Source: Alphaproteobacteria bacterium
Lineage (GTDB): Bacteria > Pseudomonadota > Alphaproteobacteria > Rhodobacterales > Rhodobacteraceae
Reading direction: 5' to 3'
Assembly (NCBI GenBank): GCA_030427405.1
Contig: JAUHXK010000005.1
Span: 186,001-250,000 of the forward strand
Length of the DNA stretch: 64,000 nt
The translations under genes and the position numbers were made by a program. The notes below the pieces were generated by a model, which saw only the letters and a list, made by a program, of their open reading frames with translations, was not told the origin of the DNA and ran no database searches. Shown here one piece after another: positions 34,266-42,555 of this stretch (position 1 is its first letter; the number at the start of each line of letters is the position of its first letter).

Positions 34266-35030
34266 ATGAGCGATTCCATGACATTGGACAGCTACTTGGC
34301 CGCTGGTGGCGTGTTGACCAATCCGACCAATGTACCGCCGCGCTATCGCGCGGAGTTGATGAAACTGATGGCCACTTTTGTCGACAGTGAACTGGCGGGT
34401 GCCGCCGGATTTGCCGACGTCATCAACCAGGGGCCCGGGATCAAGGAACGGATCGCCGCCGCCCGGATCGTCATGGAAAAAAACCACAACGCCGCGCAGG
34501 TCCTTCGCGTCATGGGTGAGTTTGGCGCCGACACGCAACGCTATGTGACCCATCACCCCTGGACCCAACGGCTGGACCGAGACGCGGATATCGGCGCGAC
34601 ACGCAGCGCGCAGGATATGCGGCTGGCCGTTTTCAACTATCCCATCCAAGGCTGGACGGATGCGGTTGTCATGAACCTGCTGATGAGCCGCGCCGTTGTT
34701 GTGCAGCTGACCGAGTTTTCGCGGATATCCTATCAACCCCTGGCCGACGTGTTTCGCGCCATTACCCCGGTCGAAACACATCATGGCGAACTGGCGGCCG
34801 AAGGGGCGGCCAAGCTGGCGAAAACAGGCGAGACCGATGCCATGCAAGCCTCTGCCGCATATTGGTGGCCACGTGTATCCCAGAGCTTTGGTACGGGTCA
34901 GTCCGGCAAGATGGACGCCCTGCGGTCCATGGGGTTGCGGCAAACCGACAATGCGGGCCTGCGCAGCCTGTGGCAAGCCGAGGCCGAGGCGGCGTTGCTT
35001 AAGGTCGGGTTAACACCCCCAAGGACGTAG
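34266..35030 (+). CDS. Additional PaaA/PaaC-family diiron protein
   Basis: This 254-residue ferritin-like protein of the phenylacetic acid catabolic family follows paaE. It has a full four-helix diiron ligand pattern: E42, E71-x2-H74 (MEKNH), E149 (LTEFS) and E169-x2-H172 (VETHH). The epoxidase beta subunit PaaC lacks such ligands, so this is not a second inert PaaC. GGAGGGG precedes ATG 34266 and the operon spacing is tight, so it is probably co-expressed with the epoxidase. Its function is unknown. It could be an accessory oxygenase, a peroxide- or oxygen-handling protein, or an alternative subunit. Confidence 0.75.
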   Translation: MSDSMTLDSYLAAGGVLTNPTNVPPRYRAELMKLMATFVDSELAGAAGFADVINQGPGIKERIAAARIVMEKNHNAAQVLRVMGEFGADTQRYVTHHPWTQRLDRDADIGATRSAQDMRLAVFNYPIQGWTDAVVMNLLMSRAVVVQLTEFSRISYQPLADVFRAITPVETHHGELAAEGAAKLAKTGETDAMQASAAYWWPRVSQSFGTGQSGKMDALRSMGLRQTDNAGLRSLWQAEAEAALLKVGLTPPRT

Positions 35031-35154
35031 GCAGCCATACCCGGGCCCGCCTTGCGATACTGCCGCCCAAGTGAACCAGATCATTTTCGCGTATTTGCAT
35101 ATACCTTATTGTCATAACCCTATTATCTGTTCATTTTTTTAAAGGGTTTTCGAC

Positions 35155-36180
35155 ATGACACATTTCAACAGCTCCGAAGCTTGCGCGTGGATTTCCGGGC
35201 ATTTCCCCGAATTTGAATCGCAATTGCCCCTGCTGACGCAGGCCAATGGCGGCACTGCCACGGACGAACAGCTTGACCTGGCGGATGCCCTGATCGACGC
35301 GGCACAGGACCGGCTGGACAGCACGCTGGAACAGGCCGGTCTGCCAGGCGGCGCTCGCAAGGGCGGGTCGTTGGTTCTGAGGGCCGATGTCGTGAAACGG
35401 CTTGTGGCCGCGCGCGGTGATGCCATCGAGACCGAAGTCAAAGCCTTTCTTCAGACCCTGAAAGACATACATGACGCGAAAGGCAAGGGATCGGCGGCGC
35501 AATCGTCGATCATGCTGGCGGCTGGCATTGTCGCCGTCTCGCCGCCCGGAACGCCGCGCCCGCCGGTCATTCCGGTCATTGAAGAAGCGATGGAGGACGC
35601 TTCTGCCTCGACCGAAGCCGTGGCAACAGAGGCGGAAGCCGAAGCCGTTGCCGAGGCGGCGGCGGTTCTGGGCCCCGAAGTCATTGCCGCGCTGTTGGTG
35701 GTTATCGCGATTATCATCATCCTGTGGTTCATCCTGAAAGATGCCAATTGCTATATGGTGATGTTGAACCAGTCGAAAGCACCGGTGGTTTTCCTGAACG
35801 AATACAAGATTTCAGGTCAGCCGGGCTCGGTCGCGCAAAATATCCCTGCAGTCGAAACCATTACCCGCCCCGGCATCGCCCCGCGCAGCTATGTGTCGGC
35901 CGGGCTGTTTGAATTCCATCGCAAAAAGGGTTTTTACGGTTCGCAATACGGCTTTACCGTCGAAAACCAGGGCAGACATATCGCCTTTGGGGTTGAATGC
36001 CCCCTGAACGGTTCGAACAAGGCGTATGTCCACTTTAACCAAAGCGCCAAGGCGGCGGCTGAAAACGTGGACAAGCACGCCAAGATTGATGTGTCTACAA
36101 AAGATGCCAAGGGGTCGGCGCAATTGCGGTGCCAGGGCCACAGCGGCTCGCCCGCCTATTTCATCGGGCGCATCACCTGA
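35155..36180 (+). CDS. Unknown single-pass membrane protein with C-terminal beta-rich domain
   Basis: This 341-residue protein is not recognised. It has a helical N-terminal part (about 1-125), a Pro segment, an Ala/Glu-rich stretch (about 140-172), one strong membrane helix (about 174-197, EVIAALLVVIAIIIILWFIL) and a polar C-terminal domain (about 200-341). The C-terminal domain is rich in predicted strands and Gly, including GLFEFHRKKGFYGSQYGFTV and IAFGVECPLNGSNKAYV. The pattern recalls actinoporin/aegerolysin-like beta-sandwiches, but this is only a resemblance. An AT-rich leader (35085-35150) with weak AAAGGG precedes it. It sits inside the paa locus without obvious link. Confidence 0.7.
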   Translation: MTHFNSSEACAWISGHFPEFESQLPLLTQANGGTATDEQLDLADALIDAAQDRLDSTLEQAGLPGGARKGGSLVLRADVVKRLVAARGDAIETEVKAFLQTLKDIHDAKGKGSAAQSSIMLAAGIVAVSPPGTPRPPVIPVIEEAMEDASASTEAVATEAEAEAVAEAAAVLGPEVIAALLVVIAIIIILWFILKDANCYMVMLNQSKAPVVFLNEYKISGQPGSVAQNIPAVETITRPGIAPRSYVSAGLFEFHRKKGFYGSQYGFTVENQGRHIAFGVECPLNGSNKAYVHFNQSAKAAAENVDKHAKIDVSTKDAKGSAQLRCQGHSGSPAYFIGRIT

Positions 36181-36202
36181 CCAAGCGGGGCCAGCCCCCA
36201 TA

Positions 36203-36829
36203 TCACGCGGGCTGAACGGAGTGTTGGACGTTGTCCAGGCCGTTCAGCCCATCCAGCGTCAGATTGGCGACCAGCCTGGCATATTCCGTTCGCGCCGTGG
36301 CATCGGCGTCGGAATTCCACATGTAGAACCAGTTCAACATGCCAAATACCGACATTGTGGCCGCGCGCAGCCCGGCCCTGTTTTCGCGAAAGACATCCGG
36401 CGAAACCTCGACAAGAATGTCGCTCAGGTATCGCACCATGTCCCGCTGGTAACCGCGCAGCCGATCCTGTTGTTCCGCGGGCAAGGACGACATCCCTCCT
36501 GTCTGGACCCGATGTTCGTCATCGGCACCCTGATAGGCCAACAGAATTTCAGCGATGACCTTGTGCAGCTTTTGCCGCGCATTCAGCCCGGCGACATCCA
36601 TCCCGCAGACAAGATCGCGCAAATCACGCAGATAGGTTTCCAGAATATCGAACAGGATCGCATCCTTGCCATCGTAATAGTGATAGATATTGGCCTTCGA
36701 TATTCCGCATTCGCGGGCCAGTTGCGTCATCGACGCACGGTCAAAGCCTTCGCGGGCAAAGACCCGTGCCGCCGATTTCAGGATCTGCTTCCGTTTCTGT
36801 TCATGATCTTTCGCGATTGGACGGGCCAC
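36203..36829 (-). CDS. paaR: TetR-family regulator, probable PaaR
   Basis: This 208-residue regulator starts at GTG 36829 after AGGGG. The N-terminal DNA-binding domain (about 9-55) reads HEQKRKQILKSAARVFAREGFDRASMTQLARECGISKANIYHYYDGKDAI. The C-terminal ligand domain includes FRENRAGLRAATMSVFGMLNWFYMWN. It is the last gene of the paaG-paaI-paaK operon, 3 nt after paaK. TetR-type PaaR proteins in other bacteria repress paa genes and respond to phenylacetyl-CoA. Matching sites at 29387 and 39418 support that role. The symbol is inferred from context. Confidence 0.75.
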   Translation of the reverse strand: MARPIAKDHEQKRKQILKSAARVFAREGFDRASMTQLARECGISKANIYHYYDGKDAILFDILETYLRDLRDLVCGMDVAGLNARQKLHKVIAEILLAYQGADDEHRVQTGGMSSLPAEQQDRLRGYQRDMVRYLSDILVEVSPDVFRENRAGLRAATMSVFGMLNWFYMWNSDADATARTEYARLVANLTLDGLNGLDNVQHSVQPA

Positions 36830-36832
36830 GTG

Positions 36833-38143
36833 TTACCCCTTGCCTCTGTTATCGACGACGCGTTTTGCCTTGCCCTGGCTGCGCTCGACCTCGCCAGGGT
36901 TTGCCACGGCGATCTCGGTCGAAATGCCGATTGCATCCTTTATCCGCTTGGTCAACATGCGGGCGGCCGCGGTTTTGCTTAGCTCGTCTGCCGCGTCGGG
37001 GTTGGCTTCGACGTGAACGCGCATCGCGTCCATCCGGCCCGAGCGGTACAGTTCGATCTGGTAATGCGGCGCGATCCCGCCCGTCGCCAGAACCTGTTCT
37101 TCGACCTGGCTGGGAAAGACGTTGACGCCCCTGAGGATGATCATGTCGTCCGACCGCCCTGTTACCTTTTCCATACGCCGCATTGACCGCGCGGTCCCCG
37201 GCAAAAGCCGCGTCAGATCGCGCGTCCGGTACCGGATCATCGGAAGACCTTCCTTGGTCAGGGTCGTAAAGACCAATTCCCCCATTTCCCCATCCTCCAG
37301 AACCTCTCCGGTTTCGGGGTCGATGACCTCTGGCAGGAAATGGTCCTCCCAGATCACAGGTCCATCCTTGGTTTCAACGCATTCATTGGCGACGCCGGGC
37401 CCCATGATTTCGGACAGGCCGTAAATATCAACCGCATGCATATCAAAGGCCTGTTCGACCTCTTGCCGCATGGCGTCGGTCCAGGGTTCCGCGCCAAAAA
37501 CCCCGACAGACAACGAGCAGTCGCGGGGATCGAGCCCTGCCTTGTGAAACTGTTCGAGGATATTCAGCATATAGGATGGGGTAGCCAGGATTCCGTCAGG
37601 CTGGAAATCGGTGATCAGCGTGACCTGCTTTTCCGTCTGGCCGCCGCTCATCGGCACTACCGTGGCCCCCAGCCGTTCGATCCCGTAATGCGCGCCAAGA
37701 CCGCCGGTAAACAGCCCATACCCATAGGCATTGTGAATGATATAGCCCTTGCGCAACCCGCTGGCACGCAAAGAGCGGGCCACAAGGTCCGCCCAGGTTT
37801 CAATGTCGCGGCGCGTATATCCCACAACGGTCGGCTTGCCCGTCGTCCCGGAGGATGCATGTAAACGCATTATCTGGGTCCGGGGCACCGCGAACAGGCC
37901 AAACGGGTAATTGTCGCGCAGGTCGTCCTTGTAGGTAAAAGGGAACTTTGCCAGGTCCGCCAGCTCTTGCAGATCGTCCGGATGGACGCCAGCGGCATCA
38001 AACCTGTGTTTGTACATTGCTACATTGTCATAGGCATGGCGCAGCGACCATTTCAGCCGATCCAGTTGCAGGGCTCGGATTTCATCGACCGAGGCGATTT
38101 CGATTGGATCAAGTTCGGATCTTTCCGGTGTCAGGTCCTTCAT
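36833..38143 (-). CDS. paaK: Phenylacetate-CoA ligase
   Basis: This 436-residue acyl-adenylate ligase activates phenylacetate to phenylacetyl-CoA, the first step of the pathway. It has the AMP-binding P-loop-like LHASSGTTGKPTVVGYT (about 94-110), YGYGLFTGGLGAHYG, VDIYGLSEIMGPG (about 237-249) and GRSDDMIILRGVNVFPSQVEEQVL (about 328-352) of the PaaK family. GAGGAGGAC precedes ATG 38143. It lies between paaI and the TetR gene on the minus strand with 15- and 3-nt gaps. Confidence 0.95.
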   Translation of the reverse strand: MKDLTPERSELDPIEIASVDEIRALQLDRLKWSLRHAYDNVAMYKHRFDAAGVHPDDLQELADLAKFPFTYKDDLRDNYPFGLFAVPRTQIMRLHASSGTTGKPTVVGYTRRDIETWADLVARSLRASGLRKGYIIHNAYGYGLFTGGLGAHYGIERLGATVVPMSGGQTEKQVTLITDFQPDGILATPSYMLNILEQFHKAGLDPRDCSLSVGVFGAEPWTDAMRQEVEQAFDMHAVDIYGLSEIMGPGVANECVETKDGPVIWEDHFLPEVIDPETGEVLEDGEMGELVFTTLTKEGLPMIRYRTRDLTRLLPGTARSMRRMEKVTGRSDDMIILRGVNVFPSQVEEQVLATGGIAPHYQIELYRSGRMDAMRVHVEANPDAADELSKTAAARMLTKRIKDAIGISTEIAVANPGEVERSQGKAKRVVDNRGKG

Positions 38144-38158
38144 AGCGTCCTCCTCGCC

Positions 38159-38587
38159 TCAGGGTTCATCGAACAGGGTGCCGCCGATGGCCCGCGAAAA
38201 CCCGCGAAACTCGGCCAGCTTTTCCCCGTTTTGATTGGTAACTGTCACATCGTAGATGCCGCTGCGCCCCGTCAGGCTTTGTTCTGTTGCCCGAGCAACA
38301 AGCCGGTCCCCCAAACGTCCAGGCGCCACATAGCTGATGACATTGTGTTGCGCCACGGTTGCATTGTTTCGGCTGTTGCAGGCAAAGGCAAAGGCGCTGT
38401 CGGCCAGCATGAAGGTCACGCCACCGTGACAAATCCCGTGGCCATTGCAGTGATGGCTTTCCACGGTCAGTTCCAACACTGCCTGCCCTTCATCGACGGC
38501 TGTCAGGTCCATCCCCACCCATTGCGAGGCCGCGTCCTGCGCCCACATTGCCGCTGCCGATTTTTCCGCACGTTCCTTTGGGGTCAT
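38159..38587 (-). CDS. paaI: PaaI, hydroxyphenylacetyl-CoA thioesterase
   Basis: This 142-residue hotdog-fold thioesterase has NGHGICHGGVTFMLADSAFAFACNS (about 48-72), with the active-site Asp after the HGG turn, and GRLGDRLVARATEQSLTGRSGIYDVTV. It is thought to release CoA from dead-end intermediates of the pathway. ATG 38587 (MTPKERAEKSAAAMWAQD) was chosen because it begins 1 nt after the paaG stop and gives the family length; a longer frame would run into paaG. Confidence 0.92.
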   Translation of the reverse strand: MTPKERAEKSAAAMWAQDAASQWVGMDLTAVDEGQAVLELTVESHHCNGHGICHGGVTFMLADSAFAFACNSRNNATVAQHNVISYVAPGRLGDRLVARATEQSLTGRSGIYDVTVTNQNGEKLAEFRGFSRAIGGTLFDEP

Positions 38588-38588
38588 C

Positions 38589-39374
38589 TCAACGGCCCCG
38601 GAATTCCGGGGCGCGTTTTTCAAGAAAGGCCGCAACCCCTTCTGCATAGTCTTCGCTTTGCCCGCAGGTTTTCATAGCGTCCGCCTCCAGTTCCAGGTGA
38701 TCGGTAAGGGTGTTGCCCGCAGCGGCCTGGATCGTCTGCTTGGTCAGGCCAAGCCCAAGCGTTGGACCGGCCGCCAGCCGCGCTGTCAGCGCGCGGGCTT
38801 CGCCCATCAGGTCGTCATCTGCGACGGCTTGCCATATCAGGCCCCAATCCTGGGCCTGTTGCGCCGAAAGCGGCTGACCCGTCAGGGCCAGCCCCTTGGC
38901 GCGCGCCTCGCCCAGAAGGTGCGGCAGATGCCAGCTGCCCCCGGTATCCGGGATCAGCCCCACCTTGGCAAAGGACTGTATGAACCGGGCAGAATGCGAT
39001 GCCAGGACAATGTCGCAGGCCAGGGCGACATTCGCGCCCGCCCCTGCTGCAACACCGTTCACCGCACACACCACCGGAAAATCCAGCGCACGGATCAGGC
39101 GCACCAGCGGGGCATAAAAGCTGCGAACAGTCTGGCCAAGGTCCGGCGGGCCCTCTGTTTTCGACGGGTCCCGGTCGCTCAGGTCCTGACCGGCGCAGAA
39201 CCCACGGCCTGCGCCCGTCAGCAAAATGGCGCGGGTCCCTTGGGCGCGCGCGGCCTCAATCGCGGCCCGCAATGCCAGGTGCATGGGCTCGGTAAAACTG
39301 TTCAGACGCTCAGGGCGGTTTAGCGTGATTTCCACCCAATCCCCGTGATCCTGCACCAGAATGGTATCGCTCAT
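38589..39374 (-). CDS. paaG: PaaG, 1,2-epoxyphenylacetyl-CoA isomerase
   Basis: This 261-residue crotonase-fold enzyme converts the ring epoxide to oxepin-CoA and also shifts a double bond later in the pathway. It has ILLTGAGRGFCAGQDLSDRDPSK (about 50-72), GVAAGAGANVALACDIVLAS (about 107-126) and KVGLIPDTGGSWHLPHLLG (about 136-154), the GLIPDTGGSW stretch being typical of PaaG. The start at 39374 fits the family; AAGGCGA lies upstream. It opens the minus-strand operon paaG-paaI-paaK-paaR, divergent from paaZ. Confidence 0.93.
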   Translation of the reverse strand: MSDTILVQDHGDWVEITLNRPERLNSFTEPMHLALRAAIEAARAQGTRAILLTGAGRGFCAGQDLSDRDPSKTEGPPDLGQTVRSFYAPLVRLIRALDFPVVCAVNGVAAGAGANVALACDIVLASHSARFIQSFAKVGLIPDTGGSWHLPHLLGEARAKGLALTGQPLSAQQAQDWGLIWQAVADDDLMGEARALTARLAAGPTLGLGLTKQTIQAAAGNTLTDHLELEADAMKTCGQSEDYAEGVAAFLEKRAPEFRGR

Positions 39375-39408
39375 GACAGGTCGCCTTGCGTTGTTTACCA
39401 CAAAAATC

Positions 39409-39437
39409 TTGCATTAACCGAACGGTTGGTCAATAAA
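39409..39437 (+). promoter_or_regulatory. Candidate paaZ promoter
   Basis: TTGCAT (39409-39414) and AATAAA (39432-39437) are 17 nt apart, with the probable PaaR operator filling the spacer. On the other strand TTGACC followed 17 nt later by AAGATT could serve paaG across the same operator. Confidence 0.4.
39418..39432. promoter_or_regulatory. Putative PaaR-type operator, copy 2
   Basis: CCGAACGGTTGGTCA matches the site at 29387-29401 at 12 of 15 positions and is part of the inverted repeat ACC-n-A-n-CG-n-T-n-GGT. It lies in the 144-nt region between the divergent paaG and paaZ genes. Confidence 0.6.
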
Positions 39438-39446
39438 TTTCTGAAC

Positions 39447-39488
39447 CGCTCGGATCGGTCGGCACAAGACCCGGCACCGATCCGAGCG
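39447..39488 (+). repeat. 13-bp inverted repeat in the paaZ leader
   Basis: Arms CGCTCGGATCGGT (39447-39459) and ACCGATCCGAGCG (39476-39488) are perfectly complementary with a 16-nt loop. The structure ends 30 nt before the paaZ start and would form in the mRNA leader. There is no U-run, so it is not a standard terminator. Confidence 0.7.
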
Positions 39489-39518
39489 CCGTCGAACCGC
39501 CCAGAAGGAGAGACACTC

Positions 39519-41549
39519 ATGAAGCCGCGTGAAATTTCCAGCTATGCCGCCGGGCAGTGGATTGCCCCCGCAGCCGGAGCCCGCGTCATCGCGTCTGCCG
39601 TGACGGGTGCGCCCATCGCCCTGGCCGGGAATGACGGGCTGGATGTACAGGCCATGCTGGGCCATGCGCGCGAAACCGGCGGGCCTGCTTTGCGCGGCTT
39701 TACGTTTCATGACCGCGCCCGGATGCTGAAGGCGCTGGCGCAACGGCTGGCAGAGCATAAACAAGCGCTCTATGATCTTAGCTTTGACACCGGGGCCACG
39801 CAGTCTGACCACCTGATCGACATCGACGGCGGCATCGGGACCTTGTTCGTTTTTGCCTCAAAAGGGCGGCGCGACCTGCCAGATGCGCATGTTTGTCTGG
39901 ACGGGCCGATTGAGCAACTGTCGCGCAACGGAACTTTTCTGGGTCAGCATATCCGCACGCCCCTGCAGGGCGCGGCCATTCACATCAACGCCTTCAACTT
40001 CCCGGTCTGGGGCATGCTGGAAAAGCTGGCTCCAGCCGTGCTGGCGGGCGTTCCGGCGATTGTCAAACCGGCGACCAGCACCTGTTATGTCACTGAATTG
40101 GCCGTGCGCATCATTCTGGAAAGCGGCATTTTGCCGGACGGAGCGCTGCAACTGGTCTCGGGCGGGATGGGCGATATGCTGGACCACCTGGACGGCCAGG
40201 ACATCGTCAGCTTCACCGGCTCGGCCCAGACCGCGCGAAAACTGCGCCTTACCCCTGCGATTGTGGAAAACACCGTTCGCTTTACCGCCGAACAAGACAG
40301 CCTGAACGCGTCGATTTTGGGGCCGGATGCCGTATCGGGCACGCCCGAATTCGACGTATTCATCGACGAGATCATACGCGAAATGACAACCAAGGCCGGT
40401 CAGAAATGCACGGCAATCCGGCGGGTCATTGCCCCGCAAGGGCAGTTTGACGCGGTGATTTCCGCCGTGTCGGGCCGCCTTGCCAAAATCACTGTCGGAA
40501 ACCCCCGGCATCAAGAAACCGAGATGGGCGCCCTGGTGTCCAGCGAACAAAAGGCCGACGTTCTAAGCAAGGCCGCGCTCATCGGACAGGACGCTGAGCG
40601 AGTTTTCGGCGACCCCGATGCCTTTTCGGTTGCGGGGGCCGAGGCGGGCAAGGGAGCTTTCCTGCCTCCTATGCTGTTTCATTGCGCGGATCCTGACACC
40701 GCCAACCACGTCCACCAGACCGAAGCCTTCGGGCCGGTTGCGACCGTCATGGGGTACCGGGACCTGGATCACGCGATCGCTTTGGCCAACCGGGGCCAGG
40801 GGTCGCTTGTTACCTCGTTGATCACGCATGATACGGATGTCGCGCAACACGTTGTTTCGGGAATCGCCGCCTTCAACGGGCGGCTTTACATAAACGACCG
40901 CGACGCGATAGCCGAAGCAACCGGCCACGGCGCGCCCCTGCCCCATATGGTTCACGGCGGGCCCGGCAGGGCGGGCGGCGGCGAAGAGATGGGCGGGGTC
41001 CGCGGCGTGCATCACTATATGCAGCGCACAGCCTTGCAAGGATCACCCCGGATGGTGCAGGCGGTTTCGGGCACCTGGGTGCCGGGCACGCCCGAGGTCA
41101 CGGCAACCTCGCACCCGTTCACGCAGAAATTTGGCGCATTGACCATCGGTGAAACACTGCACAGCCCGGCCCGGACCATCACGCTGGATGACATCGAACA
41201 TTTCGCCGAATTCACCGGCGACAGGTTCTATGCGCATATGGATGATGACGCGGCAGCCAGAAATCCGTTCTTTCCCGGTCGCGTGGCCCATGGCTATCTT
41301 TTGATCAGTTTCGCCGCGGGGCTGTTTGTCGAACCAAACGAGGGGCCGGTCCTGGCCAATACCGGCCTTGACGGGCTGCGGTTCATGAAACCTGTATCGG
41401 CGGGTGACAGCATCAGGGTCCGCCTGACCGTCAAACAAAAGACGCGGCGAACCGACGATTACGGCGAGGTGCGCTGGCATGTTTCGCTGCTGGACCAGGA
41501 CGGCGACAAGGTGGCGGAATACGATCTTCTGACCATGAACGCGTACTGA
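39519..41549 (+). CDS. paaZ: PaaZ, oxepin-CoA hydrolase / 3-oxo-5,6-dehydrosuberyl-CoA semialdehyde dehydrogenase
   Basis: This 676-residue ring-opening enzyme has an N-terminal aldehyde dehydrogenase domain (about 1-520) with LKAPAVLAGVPAIVKPATSTCYVTE-like cofactor segment and the catalytic Cys in TTKAGQKCTAIRRV (about 288-301). Its C-terminal MaoC-type hydratase domain (about 535-676) has the catalytic Asp and His in FAEFTGDRFYAHMDDDAAARNPFFPGRVAHGYL. AAGGAGA precedes ATG 39519. Length is close to E. coli PaaZ (681). It opens the seven-membered oxepin ring and oxidises the resulting aldehyde. Confidence 0.95.
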   Translation: MKPREISSYAAGQWIAPAAGARVIASAVTGAPIALAGNDGLDVQAMLGHARETGGPALRGFTFHDRARMLKALAQRLAEHKQALYDLSFDTGATQSDHLIDIDGGIGTLFVFASKGRRDLPDAHVCLDGPIEQLSRNGTFLGQHIRTPLQGAAIHINAFNFPVWGMLEKLAPAVLAGVPAIVKPATSTCYVTELAVRIILESGILPDGALQLVSGGMGDMLDHLDGQDIVSFTGSAQTARKLRLTPAIVENTVRFTAEQDSLNASILGPDAVSGTPEFDVFIDEIIREMTTKAGQKCTAIRRVIAPQGQFDAVISAVSGRLAKITVGNPRHQETEMGALVSSEQKADVLSKAALIGQDAERVFGDPDAFSVAGAEAGKGAFLPPMLFHCADPDTANHVHQTEAFGPVATVMGYRDLDHAIALANRGQGSLVTSLITHDTDVAQHVVSGIAAFNGRLYINDRDAIAEATGHGAPLPHMVHGGPGRAGGGEEMGGVRGVHHYMQRTALQGSPRMVQAVSGTWVPGTPEVTATSHPFTQKFGALTIGETLHSPARTITLDDIEHFAEFTGDRFYAHMDDDAAARNPFFPGRVAHGYLLISFAAGLFVEPNEGPVLANTGLDGLRFMKPVSAGDSIRVRLTVKQKTRRTDDYGEVRWHVSLLDQDGDKVAEYDLLTMNAY

Positions 41550-41620
41550 CTGCAAACCGATGGGGCAACCGCACCGGATTAGTGATTTTCTTGGTCCCGG
41601 TAACGGTTTAAGCTGTTTGC

Positions 41621-42424
41621 ATGAACGATGACCGAATGTGGTTCGATGCAGCCGTTGCGAAACTGGCGGACCCCCAGAATCAACGGGTCTGGTCCATTGT
41701 CGTTTCCCTGTTCGGCGATCTTGCCCAGGACCGAACGGCTCGGGTCTCGGGCGGGGCACTGGGCCGGATTATCGAGCCGATGGGCATCAAACCCGAAGCC
41801 ATCCGGGTCGCCCTGCACCGACTTCGCAAGGATGGCTGGATCGACAGCACCCGCATTGGCCGGGTCTCGGAACATTTCCTGACGGAGTATGGCCGCACAC
41901 GGTCCGCGCAGGTCACGCCGCGCATCTATGCGCGCACACCAGTGCCGGTGTCACGCTGGCACATTCTGATCGCCGAGGATGGCAATGGCACCTGCACGCT
42001 GGAGAAGGCCGTTCAAGACGGGGACTATACAATGCTGAGCCGTAACGCAGCCTTGGGTCCGGGGGCACCCCAGGAACACGCAGACGACCTGCTTGCCCTG
42101 GAGGTTTCTCCGCAGAATGCACCGGCGTGGTTGCGGGAACGGCTGTGCCCGCCAGAAATGCGGACCGCTTGCGCAAGCCTGATCGGAGCGCTGCAACAGG
42201 TCTCGGACACATGGCCCAAGGGGTGGGTCCCAACGCCGGCCCAAACTGCAACCCTTCGAACCCTGATCATTCACCGCTGGCGACGCGTCGCGCTGCGCAA
42301 TCCCGACATACCGGCGTCTTTTTTCCCCAGCGACTGGGAAGAACCCGCCTGCCGCGATGCGGTTTTCCGTGTGCTCGACACCTTGCCGCGCCCGTCGCTC
42401 AAGGACATCAACGGGCAGGGTTAG
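41621..42424 (+). CDS. paaX: PaaX-family transcriptional regulator
   Basis: This 267-residue regulator shows the PaaX arrangement. The N-terminal winged helix contains SIVVSLFGDLAQDRTARVSGGALGRIIEPMGIKPEAIRVALHRLRKDGWIDSTRIGRVSEHFLTEYGR (about 24-92). A central domain follows (WHILI...), and the conserved C-terminal LIIHRWRRVALRNPDIPASFFPSDWEEPACRDAVF lies near 217-252. PaaX proteins repress paa genes and are released by phenylacetyl-CoA. It follows paaZ by 71 nt. A TetR-type regulator is also present in the locus, so control may be dual. Confidence 0.9.
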   Translation: MNDDRMWFDAAVAKLADPQNQRVWSIVVSLFGDLAQDRTARVSGGALGRIIEPMGIKPEAIRVALHRLRKDGWIDSTRIGRVSEHFLTEYGRTRSAQVTPRIYARTPVPVSRWHILIAEDGNGTCTLEKAVQDGDYTMLSRNAALGPGAPQEHADDLLALEVSPQNAPAWLRERLCPPEMRTACASLIGALQQVSDTWPKGWVPTPAQTATLRTLIIHRWRRVALRNPDIPASFFPSDWEEPACRDAVFRVLDTLPRPSLKDINGQG

Positions 42425-42555
42425 GCGGCGGCCAGCCCCCCGATCGGCATGGCACTGACCGAAACCGGTGCCTTTGCCCATGTTTCGCTTGGCCCCTTAT
42501 CGGCGGGGCGATACGCTGACGGCAACAGCTCAACCCCAGGACAGGAGCCCGATAG

